The notes beneath the pieces were generated by a model. It was not told the origin of the DNA, did not search any database, and was given only the letters and a program-made list of their open reading frames with translations. DNA of 48,876 nucleotides from Deltaproteobacteria bacterium (GTDB lineage Bacteria > Desulfobacterota > Binatia > UBA9968). The stretch covers positions 1-48,876 of the forward strand of contig JACQUW010000206.1 in NCBI GenBank assembly GCA_016210115.1. Reading direction: 5' to 3'. The position numbers and the translations under genes were made by a program. Below, piece by piece: positions 26,645 through 35,481 of the stretch (position 1 is the first letter of the stretch; each line of letters opens with the position of its first letter).

Positions 26645-27952
26645 ATGCGTTTAGAAGTGGCAGAATTTCCGGTCACCCAGATCTATCTCGGGGACCGATT
26701 CAGTTATCGGGCCGGGACTTTGGAGGTGGACCCGAAAGAGCTGATCTCGCTCGTTCGTCAGGATCAAAGGATCAAAGACGCGGAACTTGCCGTAGCTCTC
26801 CCGGGAGAGAAGGTCCGAATCACCGGCATTCGAGACATCGTGGAGCCGCGAGTCAAAGTCCAGGGAAACGCGGAGGTTTTTCCGGGAATTCTGGGTCCTT
26901 TGCTGCCTGTGGGAACGGCGCGAACTCATCGCCTGCCCGGGATGGCAGTGGTGGCTACGGCCGAGTACGAGGGCATTATCAGGGCGGGGACGGGCGTGCA
27001 GCGAAGCGCGATTTTAGATATGTGGGGCCCAGGAGCAGAGACGTCGCGGTTCAGCTCGCGGCTAAATCTCGTATTGGTCCTTCGATTGGCGCCGGGGCTT
27101 GCGGAATTAGACGCGCACACGGCTATTCAGAGAGCCGAGTACGAGGTTGCCCGGACCATCGCCCGGACCACTGAGGACTTGGATCCGGTGGAGATGAAAA
27201 CCTATGACATAGCCGTTAAGAATCCCGCTCTCCCGCGGGTTCTGCTCATCCAGTGTTGCCTGACCGAGAGCCACCAGGTTCATTCCGGGATAAGCTACTA
27301 CGGCCTTCCCGTTCGGGAGTCGCTCGCTACCTTCGTGCATCCCAATGAGCTTATGGATGGAGCAGTCGCCGGTGATATGGTCCGGTCGGGAAGAGGCTAT
27401 TATCCGACGAGCTGGGACTGGCAAAATCATCCGTTATCGTTCGGGCTATACAACGCGCACGGCAAGGAATTGAATTATGCGGGGGTCATTCTCGAGCGGA
27501 TCCGCTTCGAGACCTTCCACGGCAAAGAGGTGATCGCGCTCAACACGGCGCAACTCGCCCAGGCCTTGCAAGCCGACGCGATATTGATCACGTGGCTGGG
27601 AGGCGGGAATGCCTTCGTTGACGTGATGCTTACGATCCAGGCGTGCGAGCGCCGTGGAATACGGAGCGTGCTCGTAACGTATGAGCTTGGCGGGAAAGAG
27701 GGCGCGGACTTACCGCTGCTTTACTACGTCCCCGAAGCGGACGCCGTCATCAGCACCGGCACGCGAGATCGTACGCTGAACCTGCCCGCCGCGGAAAAAG
27801 TAGTCGGCCCGTATGATGAGATCACCGTTCTTAGCTATCCAGGGTCGCCGCCGGTTTCGGCGCATGGCGCGATAACTATCGACGCGCGCGACAATATCAT
27901 CGGCGGGGTCGATATTTGGGGTGGCGAGGGGTGGACGTGCAAGGCCCATTGA
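26645..27952 (+). CDS. Orphan GrdE/GrdG-like glycine/sarcosine/betaine reductase component B subunit lacking the pyruvoyl Cys
   Basis: The whole 435-residue protein follows the component B alpha/beta pro-protein family. It shows MRLEVAEFPV, a PGEKVRITGIRDIVEPRVKV block, GTARTHRLPGMAVV, DMWGPGAE, LNLVLVL, LMDGAVAG, YNAHGKELNYAGVILE, LGGGNAFVDVM, VTYELGGKEGA and a Gly-rich end. In GrdE the pro-protein is cleaved before a Cys that becomes the pyruvoyl cofactor, in a GNC context by my recollection. Here the matching site reads GDM (Asp244-Met245), so self-cleavage is not expected. No selenoprotein B partner (GrdF/H/B) and no thioredoxin system are nearby. The gene is in an operon with a histidine kinase. 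The family is secure; classical reductase activity is unlikely, and a binding or hydrolytic role is possible. Confidence 0.8.
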   Translation: MRLEVAEFPVTQIYLGDRFSYRAGTLEVDPKELISLVRQDQRIKDAELAVALPGEKVRITGIRDIVEPRVKVQGNAEVFPGILGPLLPVGTARTHRLPGMAVVATAEYEGIIRAGTGVQRSAILDMWGPGAETSRFSSRLNLVLVLRLAPGLAELDAHTAIQRAEYEVARTIARTTEDLDPVEMKTYDIAVKNPALPRVLLIQCCLTESHQVHSGISYYGLPVRESLATFVHPNELMDGAVAGDMVRSGRGYYPTSWDWQNHPLSFGLYNAHGKELNYAGVILERIRFETFHGKEVIALNTAQLAQALQADAILITWLGGGNAFVDVMLTIQACERRGIRSVLVTYELGGKEGADLPLLYYVPEADAVISTGTRDRTLNLPAAEKVVGPYDEITVLSYPGSPPVSAHGAITIDARDNIIGGVDIWGGEGWTCKAH

Positions 27953-28114
27953 TGCGAATATCATTTAGCGGTTATGGCCAAGACCTCTGAAATGAGGGCG
28001 GTCACGCTTCCATAAGACAGGAGGGCGAACCGGCGATGCACTGTGGGCTCGCATTGCGCCCGGGCAGATTTTTTTCCTGTAGGGGTGAACGGGTGTTTTT
28101 CGGCAGATTTCAGC

Positions 28115-28984
28115 TTAGAGGTTCTTCACGAAGCTGATGATGAGCTCGTTCACCTCTCGGGGGTGTTCCCGAAAGACATAGTGGGCGGCGTGGTTGAACG
28201 CATGAAATTGGGTGCGGTCCACGACTGCGCCGACAAGCTGGAGGAGGTCGATGCCAAGGTTTATTGGCGACGATTCGTCATTGGCTCCCCAAATGATAAG
28301 GGTAGGAGCTTTTAGTCCACCGGCTTTGATCAGGTCGAGCGTTTCATATTTTTTCTTGCGCACATCGGGAAGAAATAACGCGTCCAGCAAATGCTCCATC
28401 TTCTCTCTTGCCTCCAGTAGCTTCGGCAGTCTACTGATCGCAAGCATTTCCTGAATGAAGTCCTCCGCTATGTGCGCTTTAGAGTAAGAATTCGCGATCG
28501 GCTCCCGGCAAACGAACTCGCGGTTTGGTACCGGCGGCGCTCCAACCTCCAGTTTGGTGTAGAAGTCCTTGGGCGTGTTCGGGTCCTCGGCCGGCAAAGT
28601 ATTACTGTCGAAGATAATTAAGGCCTTAATCCACTCCGGGTGATCCACGGCCATCCGCGCTGCCGGGAGAGCTCCTCGAGAGTGCCCCGCGATGATTGCG
28701 TTCTTAATGCCCAAAGCACGCAAAAAACCGCGGGTATGCTCGATCATCGCAGACATCGTATAATCGGCGTCGGTTTTGGGATTATCAGTAAACCCCATGC
28801 CGATTTTATCGAATGCGATGACATGAAAATACCTGCTTAGCTCATCGAAGTTGAGGCTCCAATGGTAAGCATTGTAGAAGGTCCCGAACTTGCCTCCATG
28901 GACCAGCACCAGGTCTTCGCCTTTGCCCGACTCGAAGTACCGCGTTTTGATACCGCCGACATCCACAAATTTCGGATTATCCAT
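28115..28984 (-). CDS. Alpha/beta hydrolase (MhpC-like)
   Basis: A 289-residue alpha/beta hydrolase. The oxyanion segment is LVHGGKFG, the nucleophile elbow is GHSRGA (Ser in the centre), the acid is probably Asp in WGANDESSP, and the base is His in NHAAHYVFREHP, so the triad is complete. Such proteins cleave ring-fission products, esters or epoxides. The gene follows an iron-type substrate-binding protein gene by 49 bases on the same strand, so the two may be co-transcribed. It converges with the GrdE-like gene. The 162-base gap between those two (27953-28114) shows no clear terminator. The substrate is unknown. Confidence 0.85.
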   Translation of the reverse strand: MDNPKFVDVGGIKTRYFESGKGEDLVLVHGGKFGTFYNAYHWSLNFDELSRYFHVIAFDKIGMGFTDNPKTDADYTMSAMIEHTRGFLRALGIKNAIIAGHSRGALPAARMAVDHPEWIKALIIFDSNTLPAEDPNTPKDFYTKLEVGAPPVPNREFVCREPIANSYSKAHIAEDFIQEMLAISRLPKLLEAREKMEHLLDALFLPDVRKKKYETLDLIKAGGLKAPTLIIWGANDESSPINLGIDLLQLVGAVVDRTQFHAFNHAAHYVFREHPREVNELIISFVKNL

Positions 28985-29033
28985 TGCCTCTCTCCTTTGG
29001 CACTCCTGTAACTAGACTAGCCGGCCTCCGGCA

Positions 29034-30050
29034 CTATCGGGTGAATATTTTAGAGTATTCCTGCCTTTTTTCTGCATAAGACTTTTTGTCGAGCTCCAGC
29101 ATTTCGACAAATCGGATCTTGTCGGCGTCGGGCAGCGGGGGATGAATTCCCTTCCTATTTACGAATTCCCCGCCCAAGTTGGCCAGAAGTTTCATGCTCT
29201 CAGTATCCAGAAAGTAGTCGATGAAAGCCTTCCCGGCACTGGGGTGCGGCGCCTTGCCATTTAGAGCCACATGATGCCCGTCCCCAAGCATGCTGCCCAG
29301 CCGGACGTAATCCACGGGAGCGCCTTTTTGGCCATAGATGAAGACGTAACGGACAAATGCAATCGCGATCGGAGTCTCGCCCGTGATAACCCGTTCGGCG
29401 GCTGGTATGAAGGACTCGACTAATAAAGGCCTGGTCGCGCCCAACTTCCGAATGAATTCTTCTGCTTTATGCTGGCCCATAATTTTGTGCAAACTCGCCA
29501 ACCACTGGGTGGTCGTGGTGTGTTGAGTCGGGTCAGGCATCACAAGCTTCCCTCGGTATCGCGGGTTAAGAATGTCCTCCAGCGATTTGGGAGCTTCAGC
29601 CGCCTTGATCATCTTGTTATTGTAAATGATTCCGATAATCACGTTGCGATATCTGGGACCCAAGTTGGGGTCGATGACATCTTTCGGAAATTCCTTCGCT
29701 GACGGCGAGTCATATCTGGCCAGTATCCCCTCCTTAAACATGATTTGCATGGGATTGGCGTTGTTAATGAGCACATCGAAAATTGGCTTGCCGGCTCGAT
29801 GCTCGCTCAAGGCTCTATCCATGACCTTAGTCGAAGACGCGCGCCAATACTCCATCGTAATCCCGGTCCTCTTGTGAAACGCGGTCTTGATCGCATCTCC
29901 CGTGTCGGAGTCAAGGGACCCATACACAACGACCCTGCCTCCTTCCTTTTTTGCGGCTTCAACCAAAGAGTTGTCCAGAGCGAGGAGATCGCGGGATTCA
30001 AATAGCAGTAGCAAAGCGGCGACAACGGAGGCGAGAAAACTCGGAATCAT
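29034..30050 (-). CDS. Periplasmic substrate-binding protein, Fe(III)/AfuA-like family 1
   Basis: A secreted binding protein of 338 residues counted from ATG 30050, which has a clear GGGAGGGAA Shine-Dalgarno sequence. The longer frame to 30140 has no such site. A signal peptide (MIPSFLASVVAALLLLFES) is followed by LVEAAKKEGGRVVVYGSLD, the opening of the ferric/phosphonate/putrescine type I binding fold. FDVLINN and YNNKMIKAAEAPKSLEDIL, with NPRYRGKLVMPDP, are family landmarks. No permease or ATPase lies beside it. In several environmental lineages such binding proteins are numerous and orphaned. The ligand may be iron-chelate or a small organic acid; I cannot decide. Confidence 0.85.
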   Translation of the reverse strand: MIPSFLASVVAALLLLFESRDLLALDNSLVEAAKKEGGRVVVYGSLDSDTGDAIKTAFHKRTGITMEYWRASSTKVMDRALSEHRAGKPIFDVLINNANPMQIMFKEGILARYDSPSAKEFPKDVIDPNLGPRYRNVIIGIIYNNKMIKAAEAPKSLEDILNPRYRGKLVMPDPTQHTTTTQWLASLHKIMGQHKAEEFIRKLGATRPLLVESFIPAAERVITGETPIAIAFVRYVFIYGQKGAPVDYVRLGSMLGDGHHVALNGKAPHPSAGKAFIDYFLDTESMKLLANLGGEFVNRKGIHPPLPDADKIRFVEMLELDKKSYAEKRQEYSKIFTR

Positions 30051-30225
30051 GGTCCATTCCCTCCCGGTTCGTATTTTGGCGAGGAGAAAGCCTCGCCCGA
30101 TGCATTCGGGCTTATAGAGCAATGCAGGATGCGCAGTCAAGCATTTTCATTGGCTCCGTTGACAACCTGACCTGTATTGGCTAACTCTCGGAGACTTATT
30201 TCATAACCGAAGGGAGGCTAAATCT

Positions 30226-30867
30226 ATGCATGTGAACGAGCTTTATGTAAAGCAAACAGGCATCCTGTTTTTCGACATTCTCAACGGCTATTACCATCTC
30301 GCCAACGAGAAGCTCAAGGCTCGGATGCAGCCAATGGTGGAAAATGCCGTTCGTCTGATGAAAGCTGGTCGTGAAGCCAGCATTCCAATATTTTTTGCCA
30401 AAGGAAACAACCGAGCCGATAGCAAGACGACGGGAATGCCGATTACCGATACTAACAACGCCTTGGAACCGTGGCCCGGCGGAATCGTAACCAAGGCCCA
30501 TCCCGGCGTCGTCGCCGATCACCCCGGTTCCGAAATCATTCCCGAGTTGGATCCGCGGCCGAATGACTTTTATATCCCGAAATACCGCTGGAGCGCGTTC
30601 TACCAAACCTACCTGGATTTGGCTTTGCGGTCGCTTAAACTCGACACCGTGATAATCTCCGGAGGTTCGACCGATGTGGGAGTCGCTGCCACGGTTTTCG
30701 CAGGAAAAGATATGGACTACAACCTGATCGTGGTGAGGGATGCCTGCGCGACGGGTCGAGATCAGCGGGCCCATGAAGTGCTCATGGATCTGGTATTTCC
30801 CCGGATGTCTCGCGTGCGGACGACGGATCAGGTCTTGCAGATGATCCGCGAAGCCAAAGACCGATGA
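30226..30867 (+). CDS. Isochorismatase-fold (cysteine hydrolase-like) protein with Gly at the nucleophile site
   Basis: A 213-residue isochorismatase-like hydrolase. The catalytic Asp17 lies in ILFFDILNGY and Lys119 in FYIPKYRWSAF. The third position, usually Cys in the TDxCVxxT motif of nicotinamidase and N-carbamoyl hydrolases, is Gly152 in STDVGVAAT. True isochorismatases (EntB, PhzD) also lack the Cys and carry a small residue there, so an acid-catalysed reaction not needing a thiol nucleophile is possible. VVRDACATG near the C-terminus is normal for the fold. GGGAGG sits 9 bases before the ATG. It is divergent from the binding-protein gene. No siderophore or phenazine genes are nearby, so the substrate is unknown. 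Confidence 0.85.
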   Translation: MHVNELYVKQTGILFFDILNGYYHLANEKLKARMQPMVENAVRLMKAGREASIPIFFAKGNNRADSKTTGMPITDTNNALEPWPGGIVTKAHPGVVADHPGSEIIPELDPRPNDFYIPKYRWSAFYQTYLDLALRSLKLDTVIISGGSTDVGVAATVFAGKDMDYNLIVVRDACATGRDQRAHEVLMDLVFPRMSRVRTTDQVLQMIREAKDR

Positions 30868-30926
30868 GGCCAATGGGTGCCGGCGGTGGGCCAGCGACGC
30901 AATTTTCAGAAAATCAAGCAGGTTTG

Positions 30927-30954
30927 TTGAGGATCTGAGATCGACTATTATAAT
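30927..30954 (+). promoter_or_regulatory. Sigma-70-like promoter upstream of the debranching-type glucosidase
   Basis: TTGAGG (30927-30932) is followed after 16 bases by a perfect TATAAT (30949-30954). It lies about 50 bases before the glucosidase ATG at 31007, with GGGGGAG in between, a good geometry for its promoter. Confidence 0.55.
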
Positions 30955-31006
30955 TAAGGATGATTAAGGAGCCATCCCGATAGAAAGGGGGAGATCGGAA
31001 CGTCTC

Positions 31007-33196
31007 ATGAACGAAACGATTCGCATGGAAGACACCTTCCGCATGGAAGACACTTTCTATATCTTAGCCGCCGACTCCACAGCCGATAATGTTACCAGAG
31101 TCCTGAAGGAGGGGGAAAGTTTTGCCGTCTTCGATCGCTATGGCGATATTCAATCCGTGGGTTTGGGGGAAGAGGGCGTCTACCACACGGGTACCCGGTT
31201 CATCTCTCGTCTTGTCTTTACTCTCGGTAATCATCGGCCTTTCCTGCTCAATTCCACAATCAAAGAAGATAACTTGCTCCTCGTCGTGAATCTCACGAAC
31301 CCTGACATTTACCACTTGGGCCGCATTGTGCTGCCGCGCGGGACTCTGTACATCACTCGCTCCAAACTTTTGAGACAAGGGGTTTGTTATGAAAGCTTTA
31401 GGATAACCAATTACGCGCTTTCCCCCGTGGATCTTTCGTTTTCCGTGGAATACGGAGCCGATTTCACGGATATTTTCGAAGTCAGGGGGGTTAAGCGACA
31501 AAGAAGAGGCCGCTATCTCAAAGAACGAGTGGAAGCCGACCGAGTTTGCCTTGCATACGAAGGCCTGGACGCGGTCCTGCGGAGGACTCAAATCGAATTT
31601 GCGCCGGAACCAAAAACTGCGACGTCCAGAAAGGCGACGTTCAATGTCTATTTGAACCGCAAAGAGCAAAAGGAGTTTCTGTTCACCTATCGTTTCGACG
31701 TGAACGGTTCCAAACCGGCCGGTCGCGTCCATTATTATAGACAGGCGCGCAAAGAAGCCGAATTTGCACTGACGCAGGCTCAGGCTGAGGGGTGCCAAAT
31801 CTGGAGTTCCAACGAGAAGTTCAATGAGTGGGTGAACCGCTCGATTTCAGATCTTCATATGATGATGACAGAAACAGAGCACGGGCTTTACCCCTATGCG
31901 GGGGTCCCCTGGTTCAGCACGGTTTTCGGGCGCGACGGGATTATTACGGCTTTAGAGTTTCTTTGGATCAATCCACACCTGACAAAGGGAGTGTTGTCTT
32001 ATCTCGCGTCGACACAGGCTCGCGAAAAAGACATCGAAAGAGACGCGGAACCGGGAAAGATCCTCCACGAAACTCGAACGGGAGAGATGGCTGCGGTCGG
32101 CGAGATTCCTGTTGATCGTTACTACGGCACGGTCGACGCCACTCCTCTGTTTGTGATGCTGGCAGGAGCCTATTTCGACCACACGTATGATTTGGAATTC
32201 ATCGAAAAGATTTGGCCGAGCATCGATCTTGCCCTGAGATGGATGGATGACTATGGGGATCAGGATGGCGACCGCTTTGTGGAATATGCGCGGCAGTCCT
32301 CCAGAGGGTTGTTGCACCAGGGTTGGAAAGACTCCTGGGATTCGGTATTTCACGCGGATGGGTCGCTCGTCCAGGGTTCCGTTGCGCTCTGCGAGGTGCA
32401 GGGGTACGCTTACGCCGCCAGGCTTTCGGCGGCAAAGCTGGCCGCCGCGCTCGGGGAGAACGCGCGGGCCGCTATCCTTCTCAAGCAAGCCGAGGATCTT
32501 CGAACGCATTTTGAAGAGGCGTTTTGGTTGGAAGAGTTGTCCACCTATGCTCTGGCGTTGGATGGCGAGAAGAATCCGTGCCGCGTCAAAGCGTCCAACG
32601 CCGGGCATTGCCTCCTTTCAGGAATTACCAGTCCTCCACATGCCCGGAGCGTCGCCGAAGCTCTAATGGCCGAAAGCTGTTTTTCCGGATGGGGCGTGCG
32701 GACGCTCGCCACTTCCGAAGCCCGCTATAATCCGATGTCCTATCACAACGGATCGATCTGGCCGCACGATAACGCGCTAGTCGCGGCCGGCCTTTCCCGT
32801 TATGGATTCAGAGAAGAGGTAAAAAGGATTTTCCAGGCGCTCTTTGACGCTTGTCTCTCTTTCGAGCTCCGCCGGCTGCCGGAACTCTACTGCGGTTTTC
32901 CCCGTAAAAAGGGAGAGGGGCCCATCCCCTATCCAGTCGCCTGTTCTCCTCAATCCTGGGCGGCGGGATCGGTGTTCTTGCTGCTGCAGGCCTGCTTGGG
33001 AATGACTTTCGAGATACCGCAATCGAGGATCACGTTCAAAAATCCGGTTTTGCCGGATTTTCTGGACGAGGTGCGGCTCAAAAACGTTCGCGTGGGGGAG
33101 GGAGCGGTTGACCTCAACATCCGGCGTTACCTTCAAACCACGGTAATTGCCGTCGAGCGCCATAAAGGCTCGGTCGCAGTGATCGTGGAAAAATGA
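31007..33196 (+). CDS. Amylo-alpha-1,6-glucosidase / glycogen debranching enzyme-like protein
   Basis: A 729-residue cytoplasmic glycosidase. The N-terminal beta-sandwich domain (about 15-270) is the GDE_N_bis type, with FAVFDRYGDIQ, GVYHTGTRFISRLVF and FRITNYALSPVDL. An (alpha/alpha)6 barrel follows with PWFSTVFGRDGIITALEFLW, a VDATPLFVML segment, GLLHQGWKDSWDSVFHADG (probable catalytic acid region) and YHNGSIWPHDNALVAAGL. These enzymes trim alpha-1,6 branches or act on related glucans and sucrose-like sugars. The N-terminus has RMEDTF twice, from an 18-bp duplication (31022-31057), so ATG 31025 or 31043 could also start translation. It converges on the GT4 gene with 23 bases between stops; a glycogen or trehalose-related pairing is plausible. 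Confidence 0.88.
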   Translation: MNETIRMEDTFRMEDTFYILAADSTADNVTRVLKEGESFAVFDRYGDIQSVGLGEEGVYHTGTRFISRLVFTLGNHRPFLLNSTIKEDNLLLVVNLTNPDIYHLGRIVLPRGTLYITRSKLLRQGVCYESFRITNYALSPVDLSFSVEYGADFTDIFEVRGVKRQRRGRYLKERVEADRVCLAYEGLDAVLRRTQIEFAPEPKTATSRKATFNVYLNRKEQKEFLFTYRFDVNGSKPAGRVHYYRQARKEAEFALTQAQAEGCQIWSSNEKFNEWVNRSISDLHMMMTETEHGLYPYAGVPWFSTVFGRDGIITALEFLWINPHLTKGVLSYLASTQAREKDIERDAEPGKILHETRTGEMAAVGEIPVDRYYGTVDATPLFVMLAGAYFDHTYDLEFIEKIWPSIDLALRWMDDYGDQDGDRFVEYARQSSRGLLHQGWKDSWDSVFHADGSLVQGSVALCEVQGYAYAARLSAAKLAAALGENARAAILLKQAEDLRTHFEEAFWLEELSTYALALDGEKNPCRVKASNAGHCLLSGITSPPHARSVAEALMAESCFSGWGVRTLATSEARYNPMSYHNGSIWPHDNALVAAGLSRYGFREEVKRIFQALFDACLSFELRRLPELYCGFPRKKGEGPIPYPVACSPQSWAAGSVFLLLQACLGMTFEIPQSRITFKNPVLPDFLDEVRLKNVRVGEGAVDLNIRRYLQTTVIAVERHKGSVAVIVEK

Positions 33197-33219
33197 GCCG
33201 GCGGCGCGGCCGGATCGGC

Positions 33220-34371
33220 TCAGTCTTCTTTGGTTGATTTTGCCACACGACTCTCCGCAGGCGTGGATAGACCGGCGCCGGGTCTCCCGGCCATCGGGGG
33301 GAGTTTTATTGCTTCTTTCTGAACACGCCGGCCTCGGCCCCGGTTATCTCTTGCACAAAGCCGCTGGTAGATTTTGACGTAATCCTCCGCCATGCGAGTC
33401 ACCGAAAAACGTTTCTCAAAAATCCGGCGACACCGCGCCCGGTCGAAAGTGGTTGTTTTTTCCAGGGCCGCGGCGGCTTCGCGCGTGCTTTGGACGATAA
33501 AGCCGGTAATGCCGTCTTCGAGAACTTCGGGAACGGATCCGTGGGGGTACGCGATCACCGGGGTCCCGCAAGCCATCGCCTCGATCATGACCATGCCAAA
33601 CGGCTCGCACCAATCGATCGGGAACAGTAGCGCGTAAGCATCGCCCAAAAACTCGCCCTTTTCCTTCTCATCAATTTCGCCCATGAATTCGACGAGAGGG
33701 TTGTCCAGCAGAGGCTCGATTTCGGTTCTGAAATAATCGCGATCCGCCGCATCCACTTTCGCGGCAATCTTGAGCTTCATCTTTGCGAGAGTCGCGATTT
33801 CAACGGCCCTATCGACTCTCTTTTCGCGAGAAACACGCCCCAAAAACGCAAGGTAATTCCCTTCTCCCGTTTTTAGTTCGTACAGGTCCAGGGGAAGACC
33901 GTGATGCACGGTCGCTTGCCAACCGGCCCACGGGAGCGGCTCTCTTTGCGCTGCCGAGATGGAGATGAGGGGTATATCGCTGAACTCCCGATAGAGACCC
34001 GTGAGATCGGGAATATTCAGCCTCCCGTGCAGCGTGGTGACGTGCGGCGTGAGTTGCCTCCTGGAAAGTGGAAAATGCAAATAGTCGATGTGGAAGTGAA
34101 TGAGATCAAGCCCGGCAGCCTCTTTAAAAACCTGCTCCAGCATAACGTAAAAGTACGGCAGGTAATCGATGCAATCGGGATCAAGTCTGAGCGAACGGGG
34201 ACAAGGAGAGATCAGGCGGGCCTTCGTCGTCGAATCGCCGCTGGCGAACAAAGTCACCTCGTGCCCCTGGTTGACAAGTTCCTCGGTGAGATAAGAAACG
34301 ATGCGCTCGGTTCCTCCGTAATAAACAGGAGGAACGCTTTCAAAAAGCGGTGCGACCTGTGCTATTTTCAT
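33220..34371 (-). CDS. GT4 family glycosyltransferase
   Basis: A retaining GT-B glycosyltransferase of 383 residues. The N-terminal domain begins MKIAQVAPLFE with VYYGGTERIVSYLTEEL (donor-side Gly-rich loop), VTTLHGRLN and ISISAAQ. The C-terminal domain has LAFLGRVSREKRVDRAVEIA, the family hinge, and FPIDWCEPFGMVMIEAMACGTPVI, which holds the E-x7-E motif. GSVPEVLEDGITGFIV is typical. A basic low-complexity tail of about 40 residues follows the last helix. The nearby glucan-debranching enzyme suggests a storage or osmoprotective sugar role, but surface glycan synthesis cannot be excluded. Confidence 0.9.
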   Translation of the reverse strand: MKIAQVAPLFESVPPVYYGGTERIVSYLTEELVNQGHEVTLFASGDSTTKARLISPCPRSLRLDPDCIDYLPYFYVMLEQVFKEAAGLDLIHFHIDYLHFPLSRRQLTPHVTTLHGRLNIPDLTGLYREFSDIPLISISAAQREPLPWAGWQATVHHGLPLDLYELKTGEGNYLAFLGRVSREKRVDRAVEIATLAKMKLKIAAKVDAADRDYFRTEIEPLLDNPLVEFMGEIDEKEKGEFLGDAYALLFPIDWCEPFGMVMIEAMACGTPVIAYPHGSVPEVLEDGITGFIVQSTREAAAALEKTTTFDRARCRRIFEKRFSVTRMAEDYVKIYQRLCARDNRGRGRRVQKEAIKLPPMAGRPGAGLSTPAESRVAKSTKED

Positions 34372-34664
34372 AACCCCGGTTCATCTTTGCTCAACGAGTT
34401 CAATGATGCGGGAGCCAAGCGAGATTAAGAACGAAGTTAAATCCCTTTAGTCGGATAGACTTTCCAGCTTAAAGTAAGCCTGCAGGCGTCGCGCCGGCAA
34501 TGAGGTAAAATCCAGAATTTGAAGGGGGAAAGTCCTGAAAGAAGTTAATCCTTGAAGCCACCTCGAAGCTCTCGAGAAGATTTCAGCAAAACGCTTGGGA
34601 AGAAAAAAGAGAAAGGCCCGGTGATGAATTTCGGCAGATGCTTTTGAAAAACGGCGCCGGTCGT
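34372..34664. other. Intergenic stretch without a recognised feature
   Basis: This 293-base gap separates the GT4 start from the stop of the peptidase gene, both on the minus strand. It should hold the GT4 promoter, but I see no strong -35/-10 pair, no repeat and no credible small gene. Confidence 0.5.
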
Positions 34665-35465
34665 CTAAAATCCAAGCTTTCCCTGGACCGGTTTCGCCGA
34701 AGCCGGCGAATCGACGAAGCTTTCCCGGCCGATTTTTATAAGGACAAGAGCCCCCTGGCGCAGCCGTTTGTATTCGGCCTGAGCGGCCTGTTCTTTCCCG
34801 AATCTGAAATCGACTCGACCCGAATCGCCTCGCATCACCGCATCCCACACGGGGTCTCCGGGCCGAACCAGGGTTGCCTTGGCGAGTCCGGTATCGAATC
34901 CCCAGGTGTGCGGAAAAGCGGCAAGTTCGAGATATCTCTCCGCGCCTTGCATCTTTTCGCGCCAGATGAGCAGGACTCCCGTCAGCAAGTCGCTGTTCAG
35001 CACTTTCCAACCCAAAGCTTCCAGAGAGCACTGGAACAATCTGGAGCCCTCCAGAAGCGAATCGATGGTCAGATCATGCGCCGATGAAAAAATGGATTTG
35101 AGCACGCGGGTTGGCATGAGCATCTCCGAAGCAGCGAGGTTGCATAACTCCTCGGTTTCGGAGTTCCCGCACGAGAGGCCGTCCGAGCTCTTACTGGACA
35201 AAAAAAACGTGTGCGCAATCTCATGCGCAAGAGTAAATCGACGGCGGGAGACCGGAGCGCTTTTGCTTAAGATGACCTCGTACCCGCCGCTCGCAAGCGC
35301 GAGCAGCTGTCCGTCCAAACGGACGTCCATCTCTCGTACATTGAGAATGCCCTGTCTTCGGGCAAGAAGAAAAAGATCGACGGGAACGGAACTGATCCCG
35401 CATTGGTCCAGAAGCTTCTGGGCTTTCAGGATGGCGTCGGCGCGATCGCTTCTTGGTGACAGCAC
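34665..35465 (-). CDS. IrrE/ImmA-like zinc metallopeptidase
   Basis: A protein of about 266 residues with the ImmA/IrrE (M78) peptidase core: ADAILKAQKLLDQCGISSVPVDL, a helix-turn region, then RRRFTLAHEIAHTFFL holding the HEIAH zinc site, and a downstream third ligand region EELCNLAASEMLMP. Family members cleave phage-type or DdrO-like repressors after stress or DNA damage. The C-terminal 110 residues are not recognised. The open frame reaches 35636 inside ku; GTG 35465 is the first start that avoids overlap and aligns with the family N-terminus. It lies 16 bases after ku on the same strand, so it is probably co-transcribed. No partner repressor is nearby. Confidence 0.8.
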   Translation of the reverse strand: MLSPRSDRADAILKAQKLLDQCGISSVPVDLFLLARRQGILNVREMDVRLDGQLLALASGGYEVILSKSAPVSRRRFTLAHEIAHTFFLSSKSSDGLSCGNSETEELCNLAASEMLMPTRVLKSIFSSAHDLTIDSLLEGSRLFQCSLEALGWKVLNSDLLTGVLLIWREKMQGAERYLELAAFPHTWGFDTGLAKATLVRPGDPVWDAVMRGDSGRVDFRFGKEQAAQAEYKRLRQGALVLIKIGRESFVDSPASAKPVQGKLGF

Positions 35466-35481
35466 TGCAGTCCCGCTCGGT

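Noticed and set aside
30159..30187. TTGACA-17-TAACTC as promoter of the isochorismatase-fold gene
   Set aside because: The -35 is perfect but the -10 matches poorly, so I did not list it as a feature.
30196..30873. 225-residue open frame on the - strand
   Set aside because: It is the mirror of the isochorismatase-fold gene; the + frame has Shine-Dalgarno and catalytic residues.
31064..31798. 244-residue open frame on the - strand
   Set aside because: It is a shadow of the debranching-type glucosidase N-terminal domain.
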